64,000 nucleotides of DNA from Neolentinus lepideus HHB14362 ss-1 (GCA_001632425.1 KV425611.1:114055-178054), one strand, 5' to 3'; shown: positions 35,288 to 45,789, counted from the stretch's first letter. Notes: generated by a model not told the origin, from the letters alone. Translations and numbers: made by a program.

Positions 35288-35540
35288 GGTTGGTAACTAA
35301 TAGTGAATTTCATGACTCAAGTGATGAGTGAGCCGAGCGCCTGAACTCAGCTGGTACTCACGAACGTCAGCCTCCAGATCACCCAAGTACTATCGTACCT
35401 GGTACCTAAGCTTGTGACTATTTATGACTCAAAGACTTCGTGTATACGTACCACGTCTAGCATTAGTCCGAAAACACGTTCATCAAGTCGTGTTCGAACT
35501 TGGTCCGACTCGGACGATCGAAAGTACCAGTATGTACAGT

Positions 35541-35549
35541 AGGCCATCC
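35541..35549. repeat. Left 9-bp target site duplication
   Basis: AGGCCATCC immediately flanks the fold-back element on the left and is repeated exactly at 36346-36354. Confidence 0.85.
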
Positions 35550-35805
35550 CAGGCTCCTATAACCATCCGTCCTCGCGTTCTCGTTCCTCAATCCGAGAAC
35601 ATGTGAGAAAACATATTATATTAGGCAATGACAGGTGATTGACAGGTGTTACATAAGATTACCTACCATAAGAAGAAGGCGAACGTGAGGAAGAGAACGC
35701 TGTAGGACGGCTGGCCAAAGTGGTCGCCGGGGATCACCGAATGTGACAGCAAGATCACGGCGGCAGCCAGGCCGCTGACTCAGCAGCGGTGGCTGACGCC
35801 TTTCA
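35550..35805 (+). repeat. Left terminal inverted repeat, 256 bp
   Basis: Matches the reverse complement of 36090-36345 at 255 of 256 positions by direct reading. Confidence 0.9.
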
Positions 35806-36089
35806 GCAACGCCTCAGAGGCGGGTGTGTAGCTAATACTGTTTAAATCATGATCAAGACTAGAACCAGGATAACATAAAACATGTGTGAGAGGTTTAATT
35901 GAAATGTTGTGAACATTCTTCTAAGTCACATGCAGAACACTTCATCGGACACCCATAAGAGGTGCTTTTCAAGCCAGATGCACTTATGACTCCCATTTAT
36001 TCTAAAGATATTGAACAATGTAAATTTCACATTGCTTTCGACCAAACCTAATATTACATATAATGTTCAACGCACTCGCTAATTGGTGT

Positions 36090-36345
36090 TGAAAGGCGTC
36101 AGCCACCGCTGCTGAGTCAGCGGCCTGGCTGCCGCCGTGATCTTGCTGTCACATTCGGTGATCCCCGGCGACCACTTTGGCCAGCCGTCCTACAGCGTTC
36201 TCTTCCTCACGTTCGCCTTCTTCTTATGGTAGGTAGTCTTATGTAACACCTGTCAATCACCTGTCATTGCCTAATATAATATGTTTTCTCACATGTTCTC
36301 GGATTGAGGAACGAGAACGCGAGGACGGATGGTTATAGGAGCCTG
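36090..36345 (-). repeat. Right terminal inverted repeat, 256 bp
   Basis: Reverse complement of 35550-35805 with a single substitution and no gap, implying recent insertion or conversion between arms. Confidence 0.9.
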
Positions 36346-36354
36346 AGGCCATCC
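36346..36354. repeat. Right 9-bp target site duplication
   Basis: AGGCCATCC, an identical copy of 35541-35549. Confidence 0.85.
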
Positions 36355-36865
36355 CAGCTATCTCACATAGCCTGTCAGGTGTGCATGCAGAGTCTTGATT
36401 TCGACACTTTCTGAATCAACAACACCATCGTCGATTCGTTGTGCGTGATTGTATTTGAGCGAACGCAAGTCAAACACACGTTCGGACAGCCTTGCCTATC
36501 GGAACAATCGGGAGGGGGAGCTGGGGGCTGGCTACCAAATGCAGGTGCAATGTGGCGACCACCAGCACAATCGCTCTTTGGACACGGACATCACTATTCA
36601 TCGGGACAATGCCTCAGAACAATATCGTGTACTCGTCGTGCAAACTGCATGGGCACCCTGACATAGCCAAAGGCGTGGCATGGCGTCTCCGTGAAGTCTA
36701 GTCAACGTACGTCAATACGTACAAAATTTCTTGAGAGCCTATATAACATGAGGCCAACACGTGTGATTGGCATTAGTTCTGGACGAGCTTTGCCTCGCTG
36801 TCTATCTCTTTGGCGCAGTACCACAACGACCACCTCCCTCCTTCACTCAACTAGCTACGACCGTG
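36355..36865 (+). other. Upstream region of the BTB gene
   Basis: About 510 bp with three overlapping short frames but no recognisable product; presumably promoter and 5' UTR. Confidence 0.4.
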
Positions 36866-37919
36866 ATGGCGACACGCCCTGGAGACTCAATCACGATAGC
36901 AGAGAAGATTAAACGGCATGACTCGTACTACATCATGACTGGGGATATTGTGTTCCTGGTATGAATTCATCTCTTCATTAATGGGATCAACGAGCTAATC
37001 ATGCTGGACTAGGTTGAGAATTATCTCTTCCGTGTTCATAGATATTTCTTCGAGCGCGAGTCGGCAGTCTTCAGAGAGAAGCTGGCTCTAGCTACACCCC
37101 CCGGCCAGTCTCCGCGGGGTACCTCGGACGCTAATCCCTTCCCAATCGACGATGCAACTACTCTCGACTTCTCACGATTCCTCTGGGTTTTCTACAATCC
37201 GTAAGTTCACTCTGCTTAGGCGGTGTGATCGATTCACAGACTACTTTTACAGTCTCTACTCTCTGTACAATGCATCCATCGAGGAGTGGACATCGATTCT
37301 CAAGCTAGCCTACCTCTGGCGATTCTCAGAGGTGAAGAAGCTCGCCGTACGAGAACTGGAGAAGCAAGGCATCGCACCCGTGCCCAAGATCGCTCTGTAC
37401 AACAAATACGACGTCGACCGGGCTCTCCTACTCCCCTCCTACTCGGCGCTCACGACGCGCGATGAGCCCATCTCCATGGTTGAGGGTCTCGACCTCGGTC
37501 TCGAGACGTGTCTGTTACTCGCTCGTGCCCGTGAGCTTGCCCGGAGCAGCAAGGGCGTACGTGCCTCATCACCGGTCACGATCGAAGAGATGGAAGTCGA
37601 GGGCTTGCTCAAAGACGTCTTCAGCTTGAAGGACGTGCCCTTCCGGCCCATGTCACCGGCGAACGTTCGAGTCAACACATCTTCGAATGCAGCCAATGAT
37701 ACAATGGAATCGAACGGCACGACCCCCGTCAACGGTATCGCTGCCAAACTATTCGACACGACTAAGTCGCCTCAAGGCCAAGGGACGTCTCCAGCTGCGT
37801 CCAATCCGAACTCAAGTATTTCCCCGTCAATTGGATTTGGGTTCTCGCCAGCGGCGAACCCCAAGTCACCCGCAGCAGGTGGATCTTCTCCTTGGAATAT
37901 GTTTTCAGGAAATGACTAA
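36866..37919 (+). CDS. BTB/POZ domain protein
   Basis: Fungal BTB-domain protein, probably a protein-interaction factor. The start gives MATRPGDSITIAEKIKRHDS. The BTB core reads YYIMTGDIVFLV, then across an intron ENYLFRVHRYFFERESAVFR, the canonical hFxVHRxxF pattern seen in mushroom BTB proteins. TTLDFSRFLWVFYNP continues across a second intron into EEWTSILKLAYLWRFSEVKK. The C-terminal 200 residues become Ser/Pro/Asn-rich and end in NMFSGND with TAA at 37917-37919. An upstream in-frame extension to 36767 exists but lacks BTB content. The next long open frame starts almost at once downstream. Confidence 0.82.
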
Positions 37920-37927
37920 CGCAAGAT

Positions 37928-40762
37928 GTGTGTATTTTCTGGAAGGTAGGGGTAGAGGCGGGGGTTTTTCTGCATGGGGCAACAGATAATCTCCTTTCTC
38001 CTGCTGATGGAGAGAAGAGCACGGTTATACATTCGGACTGTAACGGAAGCACGCAATACGGACACGGAAATCTTGTTTCTACTCACATTGTAACTGGCGA
38101 CAATACCAATGTAACGGAAGAACATACAGAATCATCGACTGCCTTGATTGAACTCGGAGTTGCAAGTACAACTCTTGGAAAGGAAATTGATCTGCAGAGC
38201 GCAGGCGCTCAGGAAGTTGCCGACTCGGAATTTCTGGAGGTGAATGCTGCCGGCAAGACCGGATCTCAGGAAGAGGAAGCAGACACTACAAATATCTCTA
38301 CTGGCGTCTTGGCAAAGGGCGGGAAGGACAATGGAGAGGACAAGATTGTTGATAATGGGGTTGGTGCTACGGAAACAATACCAGGAGACGCCACAGAGAG
38401 CATTGAGGCCTTGAGCGGGAGCACGGAGAACGAGACGCCGGTCGAGGAAAACAAGGACGATGTCGACGTAGCTCCGGAGGCATCAGCTGGCGATGCTTCA
38501 TCTGTCGCAAACACACCTACCTCTCCAGTCGTTGTGCAGCCCGGCGGCGCCGGCGCAAGTTCTTCGCAGGACGACATCTATTCGTCCTCTTCCAATCCCA
38601 CTGTGGAGGCATTCGGGCTTACGTCGAATGCAGGGCATGCCGAGGAAGGAGCCGTAGATGGAGCGTCGGCACGCATTGAGAGCAACAATGGCAGTACAGA
38701 AGACTTACCGATGGAGGCAACCCCAGCGACCGATTCTGAGCAGATAATTCCTGTTATTAGCATTGAAGCTGTCACGGATGACGACCAGGCCGAAGCGAAC
38801 GATGAAGGGCACGGCAGCGAATATACTGTGGCGGATCCCGATGCAGAAGCCACTGACTGGGAATCTGTGGCAGAGGGTCCTTTGGGTGACGAATCTCTGG
38901 AGATTGAAACGTCTACTTATGTCGAAGGCGAGAAGATAGACGACGCTCAAGACGGCGGCGAGGCGGAGGGCTCTAATCTTGTCGAACTTGAGTCACCAAG
39001 CAAGTTTGGACCTGGGGACGCTCAGACTCCCGTGGTAGTGATACCGTTACCCCCGGCATGTCCTGACAAGGGTGGTGAAGACGCTGAAACCATTGCCAAG
39101 CAGCTCGTCGCCGATTCCGTGGAGTCAGGAACGAAGTCACCTGATGAAGAAGGTAGTCAACATCGGGACGATGGGGACATTGAACCCAGTGAAGACTCCT
39201 CCGTTTCAGACACCTTCAAGGATGCGAGCTACGTCGCGGCTGATGCTCCATCAGTGACGACGCCCCCTCCGAGCCTCGGAGATGCTGTCGCTCCAGTGAA
39301 CAACGAAACACCCGAATCGACGAATGCTTCTGGGCAAGTACAAGTGCCTGGCATTGCCTCTGACACAGCAGACGTAGCGCAGAGTCCCTCATCATCCGTG
39401 AAGGAGCCATCCGCCGACGCCAACAAAGATACAGATACTCAGGAACCATCTATTAAACCTCTGGATGCGTCAGAAACGCCGACTGTCGAAGGCAGTGCCG
39501 TAGACCTTACAGCTGCTGGAAACGATGAACCGTCAGCGTTTGATGCCCCTGCTAAAACTACGTCCCAGACGCAGATTAACCTACCAGTGGATTCTGACAG
39601 TGCGGCACCTGGGGCGCAGGACGAAGATGGCGACGGTGACGAAGAACAGGAGGGCGCAGATGCAGATGGCGACGGTGACGAAGAACAGGAGGGCGCAGAT
39701 GCAGATGGCGACGGTGACGAAGAACAGGAAGGCGCAGATGCAGTTAGCGACGGTGACGAAGAACAGGAAGGCGCAGACGCAGATGCCGATAATGCTGATG
39801 AGGAACCTCCTGCTGGTCTCACCGAGAAGCAGCTGAAGCAATGGAAGAAGACGAAGGCGGCTCAGAGTGCGGAATCTTTGCAGATAGGAGAAGAAGGCGC
39901 AGGAGCGGAGACGGAGACAGAGAAGGTAAAGGGGAAGTATGAGGAGGAAGAAGAACCACCGCTGGGCCTGGGCAAAGCGGCTTTGAAGCGATGGAAGAAG
40001 GAACGGGAGGAGAGACGAAAACAGCTGCAGCAAAGCGACAGCGCTGGCCACCATGATCTTTCGGACACGCGAGGCAATACGACATCAGGGAACAAATCGC
40101 ATAACGACCCATCATCGCCGAGCATTGGACAGGCTCTGCAGGCGAATGACGACGATACTGAAGAGCCGCCATCGCATCTTAACAAAACTCAGAAGAAGAA
40201 GTGGAAGAAAGAACGCGAACAGAGACTGAAGCAGCTACAGCAAGAAGCTGACCGTGACGATGCCTCGGAATCCTGGAAAGTAGAAGACGCGGAGACGCCG
40301 AACAATGAGGCGGAGAACGAAGAGGCGTCACCGGTAGAAGGGCAAGGGCCCGGGGCGGAGGCGAATGAAACTTCGGAAGGTGCATCATTGCAACTGAGCA
40401 GAAGTCAACAGAGGAAGTCGAAACGTGGGCAAAAAGCGAACCAGCTTCGACAAGGTGGGGCATCTGATCTCGAGAAAGTGGACCTTCGCGCTGCGGCATC
40501 GAACGGCCACGCTCAGGAGCAGAAAGGGAAGAACAGTGGTAAAGGCGACGAGCCAGAGACTCCAAAGGATGGAGAGAGGGACAGTCCTATTTCACCGGCA
40601 AACGGGTCAAATGCCGGTCTCGATCGTAACGCGTTGAGGAATTGGATCAAGAATCAAAGAAAGAAAAACAGTGAGTCCGATCAGAAGCGGCCTAGTTTGA
40701 GGATCATTATTGAGAATCTTCAGGCGGATAACAGCTCCAGTGCAGGTCTGAACCCATGCTAG
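37928..40762 (+). CDS. Long acidic low-complexity protein with EEPP repeat modules; start unresolved
   Basis: A 940-codon open frame rich in Asp, Glu, Ser, Thr and Ala. The frame opens at 37916 with no ATG; the first in-frame ATG is at 38711, about 260 codons in, although the earlier part has the same composition. The true N-terminus therefore probably comes from an upstream exon, perhaps of the BTB gene. Four 39-bp coding repeats (39626-39781) give DGDEEQEGADA units. Three basic modules follow, near 39800, 39950 and 40160: EEPPAGLTEKQLKQWKK, EEPPLGLGKAALKRWKKERE and EEPPSHLNKTQKKKWKKERE. The end is Lys/Arg-rich (DRNALRNWIKNQRKKN). The product may be nuclear or RNA-associated, but no known domain is seen. 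Confidence 0.6.
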   Translation: MCIFWKVGVEAGVFLHGATDNLLSPADGEKSTVIHSDCNGSTQYGHGNLVSTHIVTGDNTNVTEEHTESSTALIELGVASTTLGKEIDLQSAGAQEVADSEFLEVNAAGKTGSQEEEADTTNISTGVLAKGGKDNGEDKIVDNGVGATETIPGDATESIEALSGSTENETPVEENKDDVDVAPEASAGDASSVANTPTSPVVVQPGGAGASSSQDDIYSSSSNPTVEAFGLTSNAGHAEEGAVDGASARIESNNGSTEDLPMEATPATDSEQIIPVISIEAVTDDDQAEANDEGHGSEYTVADPDAEATDWESVAEGPLGDESLEIETSTYVEGEKIDDAQDGGEAEGSNLVELESPSKFGPGDAQTPVVVIPLPPACPDKGGEDAETIAKQLVADSVESGTKSPDEEGSQHRDDGDIEPSEDSSVSDTFKDASYVAADAPSVTTPPPSLGDAVAPVNNETPESTNASGQVQVPGIASDTADVAQSPSSSVKEPSADANKDTDTQEPSIKPLDASETPTVEGSAVDLTAAGNDEPSAFDAPAKTTSQTQINLPVDSDSAAPGAQDEDGDGDEEQEGADADGDGDEEQEGADADGDGDEEQEGADAVSDGDEEQEGADADADNADEEPPAGLTEKQLKQWKKTKAAQSAESLQIGEEGAGAETETEKVKGKYEEEEEPPLGLGKAALKRWKKEREERRKQLQQSDSAGHHDLSDTRGNTTSGNKSHNDPSSPSIGQALQANDDDTEEPPSHLNKTQKKKWKKEREQRLKQLQQEADRDDASESWKVEDAETPNNEAENEEASPVEGQGPGAEANETSEGASLQLSRSQQRKSKRGQKANQLRQGGASDLEKVDLRAAASNGHAQEQKGKNSGKGDEPETPKDGERDSPISPANGSNAGLDRNALRNWIKNQRKKNSESDQKRPSLRIIIENLQADNSSSAGLNPC
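39626..39781 (+). repeat. Coding minisatellite, 4 x 39 bp
   Basis: Four head-to-tail copies of a 39-bp unit beginning GATGGCGACGGTGACGAAG, starting at 39626, 39665, 39704 and 39743. Copies one to three are almost identical; the fourth has a few substitutions. The unit length, a multiple of three, keeps the acidic frame. Confidence 0.92.
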
Positions 40763-41011
40763 CTGTTAAATTAGACTAGATGCGAGGACGATGGATCCTA
40801 CGATGACAATGATATTCGACTTGCTGACGACCTCAACTTATGTCACTATGTCACTGACGAATCATGTATATACCCGGAAACGGTGATACGATGCCTTGCG
40901 ATGACAATGCCAGGTGTTGGGAGCAAGTGACTCCTTCCCATGACCTTTACTTTGTTAGTCTATGCGAAATCCTTAGCTCTCGGTCTGGTCAGTGATATAT
41001 CATACAACTGC

Positions 41012-42322
41012 TCATTCAGAAGCCTGCGTTGTTTGTGCCAACCGTAGCCGCACCCACTGGGGGCAGTTGTGAGCGCGCATGCCTAACAGGATTTAAATGT
41101 AGGAAATCTGACCTCCTCGCAAGAAATCGGCTCGTATTTCGCAGGGTGTTCCTCGTCAGTACAACTCGGAAGCACTCCGCAAGTCTCGTTGAAATTAAAA
41201 CCTACAGTGTCCCGCTTAGTGTAAACCAGCCGCTAGGAGAGGTGGCCACAAACCAAAGAAAAACGGCATCGAATATCTCTCATTTGTGCTGACGTTCTTT
41301 GCACGATGCACCGTTGAAACAAAGTGATCGTTCGTTATCCTCATCAAATAATCACCTATGTTGATGACGAACGTCCCCGGAACAGGCTTCGCATTAATCC
41401 ACTGCCCATCGCGGTTCAACACTTGCAATCCACCATTATCATCCTGCCAAAGTATTGTGAAGCATTGCAAATCAGTATGCGATCCGATCGAGACAGTATT
41501 CTCGTCGATCTTTGGCAACTCTCTCTGAGAAGGATAATAATTCAGCGCGACAGCTGCGTCCGGATGGCTTGTCATCTTGTCAAAGTAATCCTCGGGTAAA
41601 TCTAAAGCTAGCGCGAAGATGCGGATGAGCCGCCGTGCCAGCGCGAGGCAGGCGCGCCAATAATCGAGGATACCGGCCTTAAAGTCGGGCAGATTAGCGG
41701 TTTGCTCCCATACGTATTCTTCAGCGTGGAATCCAGCTAGAATCTCTTGGGGAATGGTGGTGATATCATCGACGGCCGAGTCGTAGCGGGGGTCATAGCG
41801 CATGCCGAAGCTCTCTCGCCAGTCTTGAATGATGATCAGAATACATATGACGTTCAGGAAGAGGGCCTTGAACGCACCCCTGGATTCCGTTTCACTCACA
41901 TGAGAGCTGTTGCGCGAGTTCCAGCCATTGAACCATTTGGAACGTTTCTGGTTCACCTTGTCTTTGATCTCAGTTGGCTGGGAGAAGAATCTGCCTGCAT
42001 GCATTAGCATTTACTTTGAGCGACATCATTATGCATCCCACAGTTTTGACTGCGCTAAAGCATTAGCAATGATCTCGTCGGGAATACCATGCCCCTTGAC
42101 ATAGAAGAAACCAAGGGACGTAGCGGCAGCCTTGATTCTCTGCGCCACCGACTTGCGTTGGTCAAGATCACCGTAAATCCCAGAGATGTCGATGACTGGA
42201 ATATCTCTATCGTCGCAATCACGAGGAGGAGTGTTAAGCACTGTGCGGTACACAGGACCATACGCGGTACGGAGTTTCAGCTGCTGAGTCGTACGTTGTT
42301 CCGTGAAGGTGATAGTCGCCAT
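41012..42322 (-). CDS. 2-oxoglutarate/Fe(II) dioxygenase, isopenicillin-N-synthase-like
   Basis: Non-haem iron oxygenase of the DIOX_N plus 2OG-FeII_Oxy type. The start at 42322 gives MATITFTEQRTTQQLKLR. DIPVIDISGIYGDLDQRKSV and SLGFFYVKGHGIPDEIIANA form the N-terminal domain. The Fe ligands are His and Asp in VSIGSHTDLQCFTILWQD and His in DHFVSTVHRAKN; the 2OG-binding Arg and Ser are in ERYSMPFFFG. Two further exons after FFFG give FNFNETCGVLPSCTDEEHP, then EPISCEEWVRLRLAQTTQAS, with the stop at 41012-41014; this fits the family's C-terminus better than reading through to a stop at 41216. Substrate is unknown; such fungal enzymes act in secondary metabolism or detoxification. Confidence 0.87.
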
Positions 42323-42835
42323 TTGAGCTCAACTCTACGAAGTGAGTTAATTAGTGTCGAAAAGGCTCCGGAGTGGTCTGGTTGCAGAGGGAGTAGGCTG
42401 TAATCTCGATATTTATTAGGTCCCATATGACTGCCGTAAGTGTCTCAAGTCGCAGCCACGCTCGACGCTCAGTCGCACGACTTCTCCCATAAATCAAGGT
42501 CAGCCGCCCTTATTATTGGGAGATACAAGATAAGAACCATAAGTAAATGCAGACCAGAATAAGCCCGGACCGCAGTGTGCGAAAGCCTGAATGCCAGGTC
42601 TGCATGCATCTGCATGCAAAACATACGACGTGAATCGTCGTTCTGTGGGCGAGCAGAGGTGGCATTCGACGTGGAAGTCATTCAGCCGGCGTTTACTATC
42701 CAGCGCCCGGCTTGTCGAAGTAGAAGAGCGATCTCCGATGCATCTAGCGTATTGGAGAATGACTATACAGACAAGACCATGGGCGTCATGAGTCTGCCTC
42801 TTTGAAGAACGCTTGTTTTACTACAAAGTCAAATA
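42323..42835. other. Intergenic region
   Basis: Just over 500 bp between two minus-strand genes. It should contain the oxygenase promoter; I see nothing else that can be supported. Confidence 0.45.
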
Positions 42836-43216
42836 TCATCGCCTGGCAGAAACATGAGAACTAAGATAGGACGTACGCTGCTCAATTTCAAGTCTTTCCC
42901 ATTCCTCCACCCGTGCAGTCTCTTCAGCGTCCAGTTTCTTTCCCAAAAACGTCTCCTTCAATCCAATCTCCTCCACATGAGGATTCAATGTTGTTTCTCC
43001 TTTTTTCCGTGCCAAATTCCAGAGTCTCTCGACTTCCTCCTCAGGGAAATTCTCTCCAGACCGGAGGCGTTGGGCTAAGGATTCGAGAATCGTCGTCTGA
43101 GCTGAGATTGAAGCTTTCTGCGCTTCCCCTAGTTTCCTTTGGTAAAGCATGTTCATAGAGACAGAAGTTAGAGCAAGCGAGTATATTATGTGCGGCATGT
43201 AAGATATTGTAGCCAT
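42836..43216 (-). CDS. Small protein with N-terminal membrane segment, unknown
   Basis: A single open frame of 126 codons from 43216 beginning MATISYMPHIIYSLALTSVS, a hydrophobic segment able to act as a membrane anchor. It is followed by a helical charged body (SISAQTTILESLAQRLRSGE, FPEEEVERLWNLARKKGE, FLGKKLDAEETARVEEWERL). Composition and heptad-like spacing suggest a real, perhaps mitochondrial or ER-anchored coiled-coil protein. A possible 34-nt intron near the end would change the last residues; this is too short to trust. It is divergent from LSM4 with only 85 bp between start codons, typical of coexpressed housekeeping pairs. Confidence 0.6.
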   Translation of the reverse strand: MATISYMPHIIYSLALTSVSMNMLYQRKLGEAQKASISAQTTILESLAQRLRSGENFPEEEVERLWNLARKKGETTLNPHVEEIGLKETFLGKKLDAEETARVEEWERLEIEQRTSYLSSHVSARR

Positions 43217-43301
43217 GATTGAGTTACGCGTCCAGAATCAAGGCGTTGTGGCGAGGCACGCGTACAACGCGCCTTGATTGTGGACCACGACCTGCAATAA
43301 A
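43217..43301. promoter_or_regulatory. Very short bidirectional promoter (small protein / LSM4)
   Basis: Only 85 bp lie between the divergent ATGs at 43216 and 43302, so the two transcripts must share or overlap promoter sequence. Confidence 0.45.
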
Positions 43302-43968
43302 ATGGTACAGTTTGCCATAACATCCGATGTTACACAGCTAACATGAACTTTTATTTTAGCTACCTTTATCATTACTAAATGCCGCGCAGAATAAGCCTAT
43401 GGTGCGCTCGAGAACACCTTGCGAAGAGATATTGTTGACACCCTCCCAGTTAGTTGAATTAAAGAATGGCGAGACATTCAATGGCCATCTTGTCAACTGT
43501 GACAACTTCATGAATATTACTCTGAGAGAGGTATACCAGACGAATCCAGACGGTGATCGGTTTTGGAAAGTGAAAGAGTGTTACATCCGGGGAAGTACAG
43601 TGCGTCTGTTGCAAGCTTGAAACCTTGAATATTGGCTGACAGTACGTGCTACTCAGATCAAGTATCTACGTGTACCAGACACACTTCTTGATGCTGTAAA
43701 GGAGGAGCAGAATAAAGCCCGTGAAGCTGGCCGAAGCGCCAGGGGTTCGCACGTGAGTGGTTCGGGAGGGAGAGGTATGTGCTGCCACTATGCGCTGCCT
43801 TGCATGTTCGCTTATAGTGATGAACATGAACAGGGCGTGCTACCGTCCAAAGAGGTGCGTTCAAATATCGAAATACTTATCTATTTCTGACGTCTTCCTT
43901 GCCAGGACGCGGAGGTATGCGAGGAGGGCCGGGACGAGGTGGACGGGGCAGAGGAAGAGGGGTATGAC
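43302..43968 (+). CDS. LSM4: U6 snRNA-associated Sm-like protein LSm4
   Basis: Subunit of the LSm2-8 (U6 snRNP) and LSm1-7 (mRNA decay) rings. The start codon stands alone: ATG at 43302-43304 is followed directly by a 55-nt intron (43305-43359), and the next exon gives [14 protein letters not shown], the expected LSm4 beginning. Later exons encode [40 protein letters not shown] and [20 protein letters not shown], i.e. Sm motifs 1 and 2. Two tiny exons then lead to an RGG tail ([20 protein letters not shown]) that ends with TGA at 43966-43968. The RGG tail is typical of LSm4. Product length is about 120-130 residues. Confidence 0.9.
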
Positions 43969-44195
43969 GACCCTAGGGGTAAGCCTGTATATTTACTGTT
44001 CTCGATACCTGCATCATTTTCTTGCATGCGCCAATTGTCCTCGCCCACATCTCTCGGGCACCCGCCATTCCGAAACAGCTGTTACTATCCTAACCTGTAC
44101 ATACAGGTCCCTAGATGCGATGGCCCACGCTTCCGCCATCATATCCATCATGGATGCGAGTAACTTCGAACTCTAGGTGTACCCTTCCATCGCTA

Positions 44196-45789
44196 TCATA
44201 CTTCCTTTCCCAGTGACCCTATAACAGATATCAGGAGCTGGTGTGCAACATGGCCATCTTTTACTCCTACCTTATACGCAACAAGGCCGATAGCAATGTA
44301 TCTCAACTGAGAGTTTTCTCGCAGCATCATCGCGCGTGCATCGTCCACAGAGAAAGGCGTGTCTGAGGGCCTGTATTTTTGGCTTTGGACGCCGGGTTCC
44401 ATTGCGCCCAAGGACGGTAGCCATAACACTTGCAGCCTGAGCGAGCGCAGACTGTCGGCGCGGGCTACCGCCGAGCCAATTGCAGCCTATTAACCGTTAG
44501 TCCTTAGCCATCAGCCATTGTCATTGCGTGTAGAAACACCTACCGCATCTGCACTGGCGACGCTACCCCCTAGTTCCTCCAGAGCGGGCAACTTCTGGCA
44601 GAGATGCTCGAGATCGTTAAGTCGGAGGTGCGTCGTGCCGACCATGAACTGACGCAACGTCTTCTGATGGATCTCGAGCAGGCTGACAATGAAGGTCTGC
44701 GGGATATTCGACCCGCCGAGCACCGTAAAGGCGTGCAGCGTAAATGACTCGAGCGAGGGCCGCGGGATGAGCTCCAGGATCCAGTGCCACAGCTGGTCGG
44801 GTCCGTCGGCGTCCATCGAGCTCGTGCGTACGATGAGCTCTTTGAGTAAAGGCAGAGGCTTGTCTGAGCGCGGGTACCGCCCCGAGGTAAGATACTCGAC
44901 GTCCAAGGAACGGAGGTTGGGGAGATAGCCCAGGATCATTGGGATTGCCGCTGGGGGCGCGCCCTTGAGCCTTAGTTCCACGAGCAGTGGAAGCTGAGAA
45001 AATACGGATATCAGAATTGTCGCAGGGACGCCGGCGCACCTCTATCCCTTTGTCAGATTAGTCTCTCTACTGAATCGGCGTGGTAAACTCACTCCTAGGT
45101 CGAGATGCGTGAGGGTGGAAGTCAGATGCTGCGACCAACCTTTCAGGACACGGGGTGGGCCTTCCATGGACCAGATGGCGATCTTACGCAGCCCAGTGAG
45201 GCCCCGCAGCTTTTCCCATACCACGTCGCCCAGGTCGCCCGACGTCCTGATCGTCAGCCCTTGCAAAGGCAACTCTCGAATGACACTTAGGAACGACAAG
45301 AAAGTCTCTTCGGCGAAGCTATCGTCTATCCAGCTGAACGACACGATGTTCGTGCAGAGCCGGAGAGCTTCCAGGGCGTCCTTCAGAGTACCGGGGTAAT
45401 ATGTTAGTATGGAACCTGGGGTTATTAGTCATGACTTGCTGTCCGAGTAGGGAGGCTTGATGGAACGCACCTTGCTCTCTTACATGGCGAACGTGTTTCG
45501 TGAGTTCAGGCTTCTGAAGTAAAGTAGTGGCAGGATGTAGAACCCTGCGCTATCGAAGAGCGGAAGAACGTCAGGAATATGATTGACTTTTATTAATTCA
45601 TTTCCGAGACCGTACTATTCCATTCCGTAGCGTCGTCCGAGAATCTAGAGTTCGATACAGTATAGAAGTAGCGACGGGATTGATCTTGGAGCTCAACAGG
45701 GTAGCAGAGTGCAAATCCTTGCGGTCTAGCTCATCGAGGATAGGATACAGGAGATCAAGCGGGAGCTCTTGCAGCTTGAAGGGGCGCAT
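44196..45789 (-). CDS. F-box-like protein with leucine-rich repeats
   Basis: Probable substrate adaptor of an SCF ubiquitin ligase. The start at 45789 gives MRPFKLQELPLDLLYPILDE, an F-box-like helix pair continuing LDRKDLHSATLLSSK. Later exons contain repeated Leu patterns: ALEALRLCTNIVSFSWIDD, ELPLQGLTIRTSGDLGD, LPLLVELRLKGAPPAAIPM, LPNLRSLDVEYL and LRLNDLEHLCQKLPALEEL, consistent with LRRs. The last exon reads RYIAIGLVAYKVGVKDG and ends at 44196. Such proteins are numerous in mushrooms and poorly conserved. The F-box call is by pattern, and the exact C-terminus is uncertain. Confidence 0.72.

Larger units (their letters stand above)
35550..36345. mobile_element. Non-autonomous fold-back DNA transposon, probably Mutator-like (MULE-MITE)
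   Basis: A 796-bp element bounded by CAGGCTCCTATAACC and its reverse complement. The two arms (35550-35805 and 36090-36345) are each 256 bp and I find one mismatch between them (T at 35659). The 284-bp centre has no coding frame. A perfect 9-bp direct repeat flanks the element. Long terminal inverted repeats with a 9-bp duplication are the hallmark of Mutator-like elements. Without a transposase, the copy must have been moved in trans. It sits between the divergent PARG and BTB genes, about 250 bp upstream of the PARG start codon and 520 bp upstream of the BTB start codon. The superfamily is inferred; the structure is directly seen. Confidence 0.85.

Noticed and set aside
39439..40185. Minus-strand Ser/Cys-rich frames opposite the acidic protein
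   Set aside because: The repetitive Ser-Cys-Ser text is the reverse reading of the 39-bp acidic repeats.
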